From positions 62,001 through 126,000 of the forward strand of contig NZ_DATMGA010000028.1 in the NCBI RefSeq assembly GCF_035555955.1: a stretch of DNA of 64,000 nt. The letters are read 5' to 3'. A program made the translations under genes and the position numbers. Below the pieces are notes generated by a model. It was not told the origin of the DNA and made no database searches. It worked only from the letters and a program-made list of their open reading frames with translations. Shown here piece by piece: positions 30,237 to 39,003 of the stretch; position 1 is the first letter of the stretch; each line of letters begins with the position of its first letter. This DNA comes from Eoetvoesia sp035555955. Its GTDB lineage: Bacteria > Pseudomonadota > Gammaproteobacteria > Burkholderiales > Burkholderiaceae_B.

Positions 30237-32897
30237 ATGATTGATCAATTGTCGATGTCGCCGTGGCTGGAGAAGTTGTCGTGGGTGGGAAATAGTGGCC
30301 GGGGGCGGTACCGGAGTCTTCGGGATTGGGCTGTTTTGTCGGCCTGGGCCTTGAGGCCTGCCCGTGGAGGGGCTGCGACCGGGGAAGGTGGGGCAGCGTG
30401 GGAGGAAATTCCCGCAGATCCAGTCTGGGAAGGAATACGGCAGGCGGTTCGGGCGTTTGCGGCTGCCTGCGTGTTGAATTGTGGGTTTGTCGCGATGGCG
30501 GAGGCGCAGGCGCTGCCATACTTGATCGATTTACGGCGGCATGGGTCGTTGTTCGAGGGGCTGGCGGAGCCGCCGCCCGACAATGTGAACGGCATGGTTG
30601 TTGGCAAGGCGCTATCGGGGGAACCCGAAGCGCCTTTTGTGTTTTCTGGGGTCATGCATATTGCCGATGCGCAATTCGAGTCGCATGCCGATTACTCCAT
30701 CGGCGGCAGTGCCGCTGTGGTCAACACGCATGAAGAGGCAAAGGCGTATTTTGGCGGCGTTATCAGCAATATGCCGGGTTCGACGCAGGGCTTGATGAAG
30801 CTGGGTGCGGGAACCCTGGCACTGTCGGGCGCGAACACGTATTCGGGAGCGACGTTTTTGTTGCAGGGGACTTTGCAGGCGCGCAGTGACAGCGCCTGGG
30901 GATGGGCTTCGCTGCAGGCGGCTACGGGCAGCAAGCTGGAGTATGCGCCGGGGGTGGTGATGGCGTCGCCGCTGCACATTGCGGCGCTGCGGGTGGAGGA
31001 TTGGGCGTCGCCGGGTTCGTATGGGCCGGTGGCGGCGCCGGAACACGCCGACAAACTACGCTGGTCGGTGGCGGATGGTCAGGCGGTTCATGCAGGCCTG
31101 CTGCAGGGGGATGCGCCGTTTGTGAAGCAGGGGGCGGGGCGCCTGAACATCACGGGCGACGCCTTGGGGTATACGGGCGGGGCCCTGGTAGAGCAGGGCA
31201 CGTTGGCTGTCAATGATATGTTTGGCGGCGCGGTGTCGGTGGGCGCGGGTGCGCGGCTGGAAGGGGGCGGCATGGTAAGCGGCGCCGAAATCATGGCGGG
31301 CGGCACGCTGGCGCCGGGCAACAGCATCGGCACGTTGAGGGTGGGCGGTGATTTGCGCTTCGAGCCGGGTTCGCGCTTTGAAGTGGAGGTGGCGCCGGAC
31401 GGCGCGGGCGATGCGGTATGGGCGAGCGGCAAGGCGATGCTGGCTGGCGACGTGATGGCGTTGGCGCAAGCCGGCCTATGGCGGGCCAGCACCAGCTATA
31501 CCTTGCTCAAGGCCGAAGGCGGGCTGGACGGCACGCGCTTCGATGCCGTTTTGGCGCCGGTGGATTTTGCCTTTTTGACTCCGCAGCTTTCCTACGCGGA
31601 AGATGCCGTTACGCTGACCTTGCTGCGCAACGAAACGCCTTTGGACGACGTGGCCGAAACGCCGGACGAAACCGAGGTGGCCGAGGTCATCGAAGGCGAG
31701 GAGCCGGGTTCGGAGGGCGGGCCGGAACCGGTCTTGTACGACGAACTGCTGGTGCTGGACAGGCCGGCGGCGCGCGATGCTTTGCGGCAGTTGTCGGGAA
31801 GCTGGTCGGCCTCGGTGCTGTCCGGGCTGATGGACGACAGCCGTTTTGTACGAGAAGCAGCCCTTGGCAATGCGTACGAAACCGGGCTCTGGAGCCGCGG
31901 GTTTTATTCTTCGGCAACGCGCGATGGCGTAGAGGGCGTGCCGGGCGACAGTCGTTCGCTGCACGGCGTAGTGCTGGGGGGCAACCGGGATATGGGTTCT
32001 GGGTGGCGCCTGGGCGGCTACTTGGGTGTCCAGCACGCGCGGCTGGATCGCGCCGGAAGCGGCGGCGTTGAACGCGGCGCCGCGTTTTTCGGAGATATGC
32101 CGTTGGACGGCGGGCGCGCTTCGGCCACGGTGCAAAGCACGCATTTGGGATTTGCGGCGTCGGGGGGGTGGAAGCCGCTGCGGTTGGCGGTGGGTGTGGC
32201 GCATACTTGGCATGCCGTTAAAAGCCGGCGTCAGGTGGCGTTTGGAAATTTCAGCGACTCGTTGAGTAGCCGGTACCGGGCGGGTAGCGTGCAGGTCTTT
32301 GCCGAAGCGGGCTGGCCCATGTGGTTGTCCAAGGTGCAGCACCCGCCTTCCGCGCGTGAGGAAAACATGGCGATACTCGATCGGGGCGACCTGGGTGGTC
32401 GCCCCGATTCGTTGGTGCCGGAGCCTCGAGTAAGCGCGGCCGCTTCGGGTCCGCGCGATCACCCTGATCCGTTGATACTGGAGCCGTTCGTGCGCTTGGC
32501 TTACTTGCGCACGCGCGCGCAGGGGTTCGACGAGAGCGGCGGTGCGGCTGCCTTGTCGGTGTCTCCGGCTCGGCATTCGGTATTGTTTTCCACCCTGGGG
32601 CTGCGCCTGGAGCAGTCCGTGAATACAGGCAAGGGCCAGTGGCGTCTGCAAGCGCAATTGGCGTGGCACTACGCCAGCGGCGCCGGGCGGGTGGCGGCTG
32701 ACCAACGTTTCAGCCACGGCGCGGGCCGCGAATTTACTTCGCATGGCCTGCCCATTGCACGCAAGGCCTGGTCGCTGGATCTGGCTGTGACAGGCCGGAT
32801 TTCCAGGCGCGCCAGTCTGTCGCTGGGCTACGCGGGCCAGTTCGCCGTCGGCTCGCGCGACCACGGCGTGCGCGTGAACGCGCAGTGGGTGTTCTAG
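30237..32897 (+). CDS. Autotransporter with short passenger
   Basis: Type Va secreted outer-membrane protein, 886 residues. The N-terminus is long: about 65 residues before the hydrophobic stretch, with cleavage likely after AEAQA near residue 91. The passenger has autotransporter-associated repeats (LMKLGAGTLALSGANTYSGA near residue 186; a second at about 295) and GTLAPGNSIGTLRV. An acidic linker around residues 465-495 precedes the beta-barrel, which ends in VNAQWVF with the terminal Phe needed for assembly. GGAGGA lies before ATG 30237. A Pro-rich insertion of about 45 residues sits in the barrel. The passenger function is unknown. It converges on waaA with 14 bases between. Confidence 0.9.
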   Translation: MIDQLSMSPWLEKLSWVGNSGRGRYRSLRDWAVLSAWALRPARGGAATGEGGAAWEEIPADPVWEGIRQAVRAFAAACVLNCGFVAMAEAQALPYLIDLRRHGSLFEGLAEPPPDNVNGMVVGKALSGEPEAPFVFSGVMHIADAQFESHADYSIGGSAAVVNTHEEAKAYFGGVISNMPGSTQGLMKLGAGTLALSGANTYSGATFLLQGTLQARSDSAWGWASLQAATGSKLEYAPGVVMASPLHIAALRVEDWASPGSYGPVAAPEHADKLRWSVADGQAVHAGLLQGDAPFVKQGAGRLNITGDALGYTGGALVEQGTLAVNDMFGGAVSVGAGARLEGGGMVSGAEIMAGGTLAPGNSIGTLRVGGDLRFEPGSRFEVEVAPDGAGDAVWASGKAMLAGDVMALAQAGLWRASTSYTLLKAEGGLDGTRFDAVLAPVDFAFLTPQLSYAEDAVTLTLLRNETPLDDVAETPDETEVAEVIEGEEPGSEGGPEPVLYDELLVLDRPAARDALRQLSGSWSASVLSGLMDDSRFVREAALGNAYETGLWSRGFYSSATRDGVEGVPGDSRSLHGVVLGGNRDMGSGWRLGGYLGVQHARLDRAGSGGVERGAAFFGDMPLDGGRASATVQSTHLGFAASGGWKPLRLAVGVAHTWHAVKSRRQVAFGNFSDSLSSRYRAGSVQVFAEAGWPMWLSKVQHPPSAREENMAILDRGDLGGRPDSLVPEPRVSAAASGPRDHPDPLILEPFVRLAYLRTRAQGFDESGGAAALSVSPARHSVLFSTLGLRLEQSVNTGKGQWRLQAQLAWHYASGAGRVAADQRFSHGAGREFTSHGLPIARKAWSLDLAVTGRISRRASLSLGYAGQFAVGSRDHGVRVNAQWVF
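32380..32408. repeat. 12-base inverted repeat inside the autotransporter barrel sequence
   Basis: ATCGGGGCGACC (32380-32391) and GGTCGCCCCGAT (32397-32408) are perfect reverse complements around TGGGT. It falls in the stretch encoding the unusual Pro-rich insertion. Nearby, bases 32400-32425 and 32460-32485 resemble each other, so this looks like inserted or locally duplicated DNA kept in frame. Confidence 0.75.
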
Positions 32898-32911
32898 AAG
32901 ATTGATTGCGC

Positions 32912-34246
32912 CTAGCGCTTGAGGCTTTTCAGTTCGTTCAGGCCGGCTACTACGCGGGCGACGGCGCCTGTGTGTTTTTGCACCCAGTGCGTGCCGGCCT
33001 GGCTCATTTTATTCAGGCGCGGCGGGTCGTTCAGCAGTTGCAGCGCCAGTTGCAGGGCGGCGTCGGGGGTGGGCGAGCGCAGGGCGGCGCCTTCATCGAT
33101 GGCGTCGGCCACGGCCTGCTCGAAGTTCTTGGTGTGCGGGCCCACCACTACCGGTGTGCCGATGGCGCAGGCTTCTATAAGGTTTTGCCCGCCCAGCGGC
33201 AGGAAGCTGCCGGCTACGATGGCGACCTGGCTGGTGGCGTAGTAGCGGGGCATTTCGCCCAGGCTGTCGCCCAGCAGCACGGCAACATGGTTGCACACGC
33301 GCACGCTGGACGATGTTGTGCCGCAGTGGTCGGCGGCCAGTTCCGAGCGGCGCGCGAAAGGCAGGCCCGATTTGGCCAGCAGGCCGGCCACTTCGTCGAA
33401 ACGCTGCGGATGGCGGGGGATCAGCAGGAACAGGATTTCCGGGTCGAGCTCGTTGCTTTGCGCGCTGGCGCGTTTCAGGTGCTTGGAAATCGCCTGGATG
33501 AAGAGCTCGTCCTCGCCTTCGCGCGTGCTGGCGATGGCAACGACCTTGCGGTGCAGGGCGGCGGCGAAGGCGCGGCCGCGTTCGACCTGGTCCATGGGAA
33601 TGGATACGTCGAACTTGAAATTGCCCGACACGCGCACGGCGGGGGCGCCGGCCTGTTCCAGCCTTTGGGCATCCAGCCACGATTGCGCGTACACCGCCTG
33701 CAGGCTTTCGTAGGCCTCGCGCATGACGCGGCCGGCGCGCAGGCTTTGGCGCAGCGAGTTGTCGGAAAACCGCGCGCTGGCCAGCATGATGGGGATATTC
33801 ATGCGGCGCGCCGCGGCAATGATGTTGGGCCAGATCTCGCGTTCGATGAGCACGGCGATGCTGGGCTGGTAGTGTTCCAGGAAACGCCGCACGCTGCCGG
33901 TGAAGTCGTAGGGCATCCATTGCTGGGCCAGTTGGCCCCGGGCAATGGCGTCGGAGAATATGCGCGCGCCCTCGGCGCGGCCGGTGGCTGTCATGTGGGT
34001 AAGCAGCACCTGGTCACCCTGGTCGAGCAAGGCCTGCACCAGCGGCTGGGCGGCGCGGGTTTCGCCCAGGCTGACCGCGTGCACCCATATGGGGTTGCGT
34101 AGCCGGGAAGGCTGCGGATAATAGCCGAAGCGCGGCCCCGACAAGACCTCCCAGTGGCCGCCGGCGCGGCGCGCGCGCAGGCTCATCCAGACGATCAGGC
34201 CCGGCGACAAGGCGCGAATGGAGAGGTTGTAGAGAAAGCGGTTCAA
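32912..34246 (-). CDS. waaA: 3-deoxy-D-manno-octulosonic acid (Kdo) transferase
   Basis: Adds Kdo to the lipid A precursor at the inner membrane, an essential step of LPS core assembly. The 444-residue protein has an N-terminal anchor (FLYNLSIRALSPGLIVWMSL), the catalytic Glu in VSLGETRAAQPL, IEREIWPN, and the CMP-Kdo site GSFLPLGGQNLIEA. The start is TTG 34246, sharing TTGA with the waaC stop; no ATG fits, and the longer open frame upstream is antisense-type shadow inside waaC. It is slightly longer than typical WaaA (about 425). Confidence 0.94.
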   Translation of the reverse strand: MNRFLYNLSIRALSPGLIVWMSLRARRAGGHWEVLSGPRFGYYPQPSRLRNPIWVHAVSLGETRAAQPLVQALLDQGDQVLLTHMTATGRAEGARIFSDAIARGQLAQQWMPYDFTGSVRRFLEHYQPSIAVLIEREIWPNIIAAARRMNIPIMLASARFSDNSLRQSLRAGRVMREAYESLQAVYAQSWLDAQRLEQAGAPAVRVSGNFKFDVSIPMDQVERGRAFAAALHRKVVAIASTREGEDELFIQAISKHLKRASAQSNELDPEILFLLIPRHPQRFDEVAGLLAKSGLPFARRSELAADHCGTTSSSVRVCNHVAVLLGDSLGEMPRYYATSQVAIVAGSFLPLGGQNLIEACAIGTPVVVGPHTKNFEQAVADAIDEGAALRSPTPDAALQLALQLLNDPPRLNKMSQAGTHWVQKHTGAVARVVAGLNELKSLKR

Positions 34247-35217
34247 AAAACGGACTCTCGGTTTTTGCGGGGCAGTGCCTGTTCGATGGCGCTTAGTACC
34301 GTTTGGGCCGACGGGGCGCGGTCGCGCTCGCCCAGGCTGGCCGTGTAGCCGGGCCCTTGCAAGGGGGTGCGCACGGGGGTCGAGGCTTTGTAGATGCCGA
34401 TGGTCGGGCGGCCCAGGCCCGCCGACAAATGGGTCAGCCCGCTGTCCAGGCCCACCATGATGCTGGCGCTGGCCAGTACGCGGGCGGTGTCGGTCAGGCT
34501 CATGCGCGGCAGCACTTCGGCAAGGGGGCGGCCGGAGGCCAGCGCCTGGGCCCGCATGGTTTCGTTGGCGTTGCCCGATAGCAGCTTGAGCGTCAGGCCG
34601 TGCTTTTCCAGACTGTCGAACACAGCCTGCCAGTCGCTGGCGGGCCAGAGTTTGTCGTCGCGGCTGGCAGAGGGCATGATGACGGCATAGGGTTCGATGG
34701 CCGTGTTCCGGGTAAAGCTCTGCAGGCCGAAATCGGGCTCGCCCTGGTAGGTGTAGCCGAAGGCGGCGGCGGCCAGTTCGCGCTGGCGGGTCACCGCGGG
34801 TTGCCAGAACTTGACCCGGTGCTTCACGTTGTAGAAGAACGAGGCCAGGGGTTCGCGCGCCGACCGGATGTCCAGGCCATGGCGCAGCCCTTTGGTCTGG
34901 CGCACCAGCCAGATGGATTTCATCAAAGCCTGCATGTCCAGCACGACGTCGTACTGGCGCGCCTTGAGATTGGCGCGCAGCTCGGCGCGCTCGGCGCGGC
35001 TGCGGGCCGACCACCATTGCTTGCGCCAGCGCCGGTGGGCCACGGGAATGACTTCGTGCACAGCCGGATGCCACGCCGGAATTTCAGCGAAGGCCTCTTC
35101 GACGATCCAGTCGATCTGCGCTTGCGGCACATGCGCGGCAATGTCGGAAATGGCCGGCAGCATGTGTACCAGGTCGCCCAGGGACGAGGTGCGCACTATA
35201 AGTATCTTTGTCGTCAT
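34243..35217 (-). CDS. waaC: LPS heptosyltransferase I
   Basis: Transfers the first L-glycero-D-manno-heptose to Kdo of the LPS inner core. A 324-residue GT9 enzyme: ILIVRTSSLGDLVHMLPAI at the N-terminus, then DMQALMKSIWLVR in the acceptor region, and the ADP-heptose site VGLDSGLTHLSAGLGRPTIG. The ATG at 35217 gives the usual start. It is coupled to waaA by a 4-base overlap, so the two core enzymes are made together. Confidence 0.93.
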   Translation of the reverse strand: MTTKILIVRTSSLGDLVHMLPAISDIAAHVPQAQIDWIVEEAFAEIPAWHPAVHEVIPVAHRRWRKQWWSARSRAERAELRANLKARQYDVVLDMQALMKSIWLVRQTKGLRHGLDIRSAREPLASFFYNVKHRVKFWQPAVTRQRELAAAAFGYTYQGEPDFGLQSFTRNTAIEPYAVIMPSASRDDKLWPASDWQAVFDSLEKHGLTLKLLSGNANETMRAQALASGRPLAEVLPRMSLTDTARVLASASIMVGLDSGLTHLSAGLGRPTIGIYKASTPVRTPLQGPGYTASLGERDRAPSAQTVLSAIEQALPRKNRESVF

Positions 35218-35359
35218 GCGGCGATTATAAAGAGAATCGGGAGCGGGACGGGGATTGTGCGCGATGCGCGGCGATTCCGGCCGGGCGCCTTGTGCAAAGC
35301 CCTGGCTGCGAACTGGTGTGCTGTGGGGCGAAACCGCGCACCAGGCGATGCGACGCCGG

Positions 35360-36877
35360 TCAGGACGACATGGCCCGGTGTTCGGGGTTGTTCAACAGCT
35401 TCAGGGCGCCCACCGTGCGCTCGGAAAGCAGGTCTTGCAGCGCGGCGGTGACGCGCCGGGTGAACTCCAGATCGTTGGGCAATTCGGCACCGAAAATGGC
35501 GCGAACGCCCAGCAGGGCTTCGGCCAGGTCGAAGGCGCCGGCGCTGCGTCCGCCCGCCAGGCGCACGGCCTGCGACAGCGCGGAGGCTTGCGGATCGCTG
35601 ATGTGCAGGTCTTCGGCGCGCTCGTTGCGGCCCGTTAAATAACGCATCCAGGCGGCGATGGCGGTGGCGTGGCGTTCGATGTTCTGGCCGTGCGCCATGC
35701 GTGTCTTGATGGGTTCGAGTATGCCCGACACCAGGACGGGAGAGCTGTCGATGGCGGTCTGGGTCGTGGAGATGTCCAGGGCGGAGTTGGCGAAGCGCTT
35801 GAGCAGGCCCTGCTTGTAGGCGCCCCAGTCGCCCGTGTGCTTGGGCAGGACGAAGATGGCGTCGTCGAGCAGGCCCTCGATATAGCGGGCGATTTCGGGT
35901 TCGCGCATGGCCTGTGCCAGCGTTTTGAAGCCGGCCACGGCGCCCAGGTGGGCCAGGGCGAACTGCCCGGCGTCGCGCATGACGGACTGGGCATGTTCGA
36001 ACGGCGCGACGTGAGGCGCCAGGATGGCGCCGGCGCTTTCCCATTTGGGCCGGTCGGCCGAGAACCAGTCTTGAATGACCCATTGCGAGAAGGGTTCGGT
36101 GACGACGGGGGCGCCGTCGTGCAGGCCAAGCAGGGTTTCGGCCGAGGCGATATCGGCGGCCGTGGCGGCATGGGCCATGCGGTCGACCAGCGAGCATGGG
36201 CAGGCGTATTGGTCCAGGAAGTGCTGAAGGAGATCTGGGTCGTTGAGGTCGTCCTGCACGCGGTCGATGTAGTTTTCAAGCACGCGCTGCAGGACTTTGC
36301 CGTTGGCGGGCAGGTGGTCGCAGCTGAGCAGGGTAAAGGGAGGCAGGCCGCGCAGCTTGCGCTGGTAGATGGACCAGGCCAGCACGCCCAGCGGCGAGCG
36401 CGCGCTTTGCGGCGCGTTGAGATCGAGCTGGATATGGGGCAGAGAAGCATCCAGGCAATCGTGGCCGGCGTCGTAGGCGTAGGCCTTTTCGGCAAGGGTC
36501 AGTGTAACGACCTGGGTTTGCGGCGAGCAGAGGGCGTCGACGACCTCTTGCCGGGCGTTGGCCATGCAGACGACCCGGTTCAGGCTGCCGATGACCCGCG
36601 CCCTGCGGGTTTCGTTGTCGTCGACCAGTACGGTGTAAAGGCCGTCTTGCGGCGTCAGGGCGTCGCTGGCGGCGCGGTTTTGCAGGCTGGCGGCAAAGAT
36701 GCCCCAGTTGGCGTCGCCGGCCTGCATGGCCTGGTCGGTGTAGATGGCTGAATGGCTGCGGTGGTAGGTGCCCGAGCCCAAATGGACGATGCGTGTGGGT
36801 ACGGCGCTGCGGTCGTAGGACGGCTTGACGATGTTCTGGGGCACCTGGCCCAGCGTGGCGTTCGATAACTGTTCCAT
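35360..36877 (-). CDS. Mannitol dehydrogenase family oxidoreductase (polyol dehydrogenase/fructuronate reductase)
   Basis: NAD(P)-dependent long-chain polyol dehydrogenase of 505 residues. The Rossmann start is IVHLGSGTYHRSHSAIYTDQ, followed by GIFAASLQNR and the family segment LLSCDHLPANGKVLQRVLEN; the C-terminal domain contains EPIKTRMAHGQNIERH. Members oxidise mannitol, arabinitol or altronate/fructuronate, and the substrate is not resolved here. It stands alone between waaC and galU with gaps on both sides, so it is probably monocistronic. Confidence 0.88.
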   Translation of the reverse strand: MEQLSNATLGQVPQNIVKPSYDRSAVPTRIVHLGSGTYHRSHSAIYTDQAMQAGDANWGIFAASLQNRAASDALTPQDGLYTVLVDDNETRRARVIGSLNRVVCMANARQEVVDALCSPQTQVVTLTLAEKAYAYDAGHDCLDASLPHIQLDLNAPQSARSPLGVLAWSIYQRKLRGLPPFTLLSCDHLPANGKVLQRVLENYIDRVQDDLNDPDLLQHFLDQYACPCSLVDRMAHAATAADIASAETLLGLHDGAPVVTEPFSQWVIQDWFSADRPKWESAGAILAPHVAPFEHAQSVMRDAGQFALAHLGAVAGFKTLAQAMREPEIARYIEGLLDDAIFVLPKHTGDWGAYKQGLLKRFANSALDISTTQTAIDSSPVLVSGILEPIKTRMAHGQNIERHATAIAAWMRYLTGRNERAEDLHISDPQASALSQAVRLAGGRSAGAFDLAEALLGVRAIFGAELPNDLEFTRRVTAALQDLLSERTVGALKLLNNPEHRAMSS

Positions 36878-37055
36878 GGCGTTTTACCCTGGGAAGAACG
36901 AAAGGTGTACGTCAGCGAATGGTTTGGGCTGCAGCGGCATGCGGCATTAAGTATTATCGTGCCGCGCGCGAACCCTGGCAATGGTTGCCAATGCCGCGAA
37001 ATCCACTGAAACGGGCGTTACACAGACCGTCGCCCCGGCGGCGGCCCCCGCTTGG

Positions 37056-37889
37056 CTACTGCAGCCCGTGGTATTTGCGGCCCAGTTCTATGGTGGCCTG
37101 GAAAAAGCCTTCCTTGCTGCCGCAGTCGTAGCGGGTGCCTTCGTACTGGTGGCCGAACACACTGCGCTCCTGCAGCAGGCTGGCGATGCCGTCGGTCAGC
37201 TGGATTTCGCCGCCCACGCCCGCCTGGGTGCGCCGCAAATGCTCGAAGATCTCGGGTTCCAGCACGTACCGGCCTACGACCGCCAGGGTGGAGGGTGCCT
37301 GGTCGGGGCTGGGTTTTTCGACTATGCCCTTTACCAGCGTGGTCTTGCCGTTGACCTTGTCGCCCGAGACTATGCCGTATTTGGAAGTGTGTTCGCGCTG
37401 CACGTTCTGTATGGCCAGCACGCTGCCGTTTTGCTGGTGGGCGGTTTCGACAAGCTGTTGCGTGGCGGCGGTGGGGGCGTCGATAAGGTCGTCGGCCAGC
37501 AGGACGGCAAAGGGTTCGTTGCCCACGATGGGAGCGGCGCACAGCACGGCATGGCCCAGCCCCAGCGGGGCGGGCTGGCGTGTGTAGATGCAGTTTACGT
37601 ACGAGGGGATGACGTTGCGCACGATCTCCAGCAGCTGGGTCTTGTTTTTTGCGGCCAGCTCTGCTTCCAGTTCGGGGGCGCTGTCGAAATGGTCTTCGAT
37701 GGCGCGCTTGTTCCGGCCCGTCACGAAAATAAGGTCGGTGATGCCTGCGGCAATGGCCTCTTCGACCGCGTATTGAATCAGCGGCTTGTCGACGATGGGC
37801 AGCATTTCTTTGGGCATGGCCTTGGTGGCGGGCAGGAAACGCGTGCCCATGCCGGCAACGGGGAAAACAGCTTTACGTATGGGTTTCAT
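37056..37889 (-). CDS. galU: UTP-glucose-1-phosphate uridylyltransferase
   Basis: Makes UDP-glucose from UTP and glucose-1-phosphate, feeding LPS and exopolysaccharide synthesis (with galE in this window). The 277-residue protein has the nucleotidyltransferase loop AGMGTRFLPATKAMPKEMLP, then VDKPLIQYAVEEA, FAVLLADDLID and GIVEKPSPDQAPS. ATG at 37889 is at the usual place. It is divergent from a GntR gene across about 190 bases, which contain a 15-base palindrome. Confidence 0.96.
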   Translation of the reverse strand: MKPIRKAVFPVAGMGTRFLPATKAMPKEMLPIVDKPLIQYAVEEAIAAGITDLIFVTGRNKRAIEDHFDSAPELEAELAAKNKTQLLEIVRNVIPSYVNCIYTRQPAPLGLGHAVLCAAPIVGNEPFAVLLADDLIDAPTAATQQLVETAHQQNGSVLAIQNVQREHTSKYGIVSGDKVNGKTTLVKGIVEKPSPDQAPSTLAVVGRYVLEPEIFEHLRRTQAGVGGEIQLTDGIASLLQERSVFGHQYEGTRYDCGSKEGFFQATIELGRKYHGLQ

Positions 37890-37995
37890 GAGTTGGGATG
37901 CAGTGCGTCGCGTTGGCGGCAGAGTCGTTCGATGCGCTTATTGTAGAGGAAGTAGCCAGGCTTCCCGCATTTGATGTTTGCCGAGTCAGTCGTGT

Positions 37996-38010
37996 AATTA
38001 ACGGTTAATT
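37996..38010. promoter_or_regulatory. Palindrome in the galU/GntR divergent region
   Basis: AATTAAC and GTTAATT are perfect reverse complements around a central G. The site is 73 bases before the chosen GntR start and about 105 bases from galU. It could be the operator of the GntR regulator; this is positional inference. Confidence 0.4.
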
Positions 38011-38082
38011 TTGGTCAATACTCGTCGTTTGTTTTTATAAATATTGTCTAAAATTGTGGAATTGTCTTTAACCTTAAGCATA

Positions 38083-38814
38083 ATGTTTATTTCTGCTACT
38101 GACCGCGTGCGCTCGGAAATCGAGTCTCGCATTGTGAATGGCACGATGCCTCCAGGGGCGTCGCTGGACGAATCGCAATTGAGCGAGCTTTTTTCCGTAT
38201 CGCGCACACCCGTGCGCGAAGCATTGCTGCAACTGGCCACTTTGGGGTTCGTCCGGATCATTCCGCGCTCCGGCATTTTTGTGGTGCCGCTGTCGGCGCG
38301 TGAACTGGCATCGCTGTTCGAGGTGCTGGCGCAAATGGAAAGCCTGGCCGCCAAGTTGGTGATCCACCGCATCAACGAAGAGCAGATCAATATGCTGCGC
38401 AAGGTGCATGCCGGCGGCAAGGCCGCGGCGCAATGCGGCGACGTGGAAGCTTTCATCGAATACAACAAGGCGTTCCACGAAGCTTTGTACTACGTGTGCG
38501 GCAACAGTTTCCTGGTCGAGCAGATCCTGCATGTCCGCAAGCGCATCAACCCCTATCGCACGCGCAGGGCCGACTATGCCAAGCATCTTCTCGAGGCCTG
38601 GGGCGAACACGACGAGTTGCTGGACGCCATCTTGAGCAAGGACGAGGATACAGCCATGTCCCTGGCCAGCCTCCACGTGCTGAAAAGCGGCAACGACGTC
38701 GCCGAACTGGGCGGCGCCATGGGCGGGCATGCGGTGTTCGACACCGAATACAACGGGATGCCCAGAATGTCCATCGAACTGCCGCGCGTTCCCAGCCGCC
38801 GGCACGCGGCCTGA
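38083..38814 (+). CDS. GntR-family (FCD) transcriptional regulator
   Basis: Regulator of 243 residues: winged helix (RVRSEIESRIVNGTMPPGAS, then LFSVSRTPVREALLQLATLG) and FCD ligand domain with EYNKAFHEALY and AWGEHDELLDAILSKDEDT providing likely metal-binding His and Asp. ATG 38083 is preferred; TTG 38044 would add 13 residues. The C-terminal tail after about residue 215 is unusual in length and Pro/Arg-rich. No catabolic gene adjoins it, so its target is not evident. Confidence 0.88.
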   Translation: MFISATDRVRSEIESRIVNGTMPPGASLDESQLSELFSVSRTPVREALLQLATLGFVRIIPRSGIFVVPLSARELASLFEVLAQMESLAAKLVIHRINEEQINMLRKVHAGGKAAAQCGDVEAFIEYNKAFHEALYYVCGNSFLVEQILHVRKRINPYRTRRADYAKHLLEAWGEHDELLDAILSKDEDTAMSLASLHVLKSGNDVAELGGAMGGHAVFDTEYNGMPRMSIELPRVPSRRHAA

Positions 38815-38826
38815 GGCGGCCGTACT

Positions 38827-39000
38827 CTAGCCGGGCTGCGTAGCGCTGCCCGGCGCGCCCAGCCGTATGGCCTGCGGGTTGATTTCCTGCGGAGGGTTGG
38901 GTTGCAGGCCCTGGCTGTAGGGCGCTTTGCCGAAGAAACCCATGCCCAGTCCGAAGACGGCCAGGTTGGCGATGACGACAAGAATGAACAGGAATTTCAT
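38827..39000 (-). CDS. Small membrane-anchored protein of unknown function (57 aa)
   Basis: A short gene directly following coaX (three bases after its stop). The protein MKFLFILVVIANLAVFGLGM has one hydrophobic N-terminal segment that could be a signal anchor, followed by a Pro/Gln-rich tail of about 35 residues, no Cys. The start is the only ATG in a convincing frame. Its position after birA-coaX suggests a small third gene of that operon. Family not recognised. Confidence 0.65.
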   Translation of the reverse strand: MKFLFILVVIANLAVFGLGMGFFGKAPYSQGLQPNPPQEINPQAIRLGAPGSATQPG

Positions 39001-39003
39001 GGG

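Noticed and set aside
34247..35074. Possible N-terminal extension of waaA to about 720 residues
   Set aside because: The extension runs out of frame through waaC on the same strand and encodes no WaaA-like sequence. WaaA family proteins are about 425-445 residues, and the TTG at 34246 gives this length.
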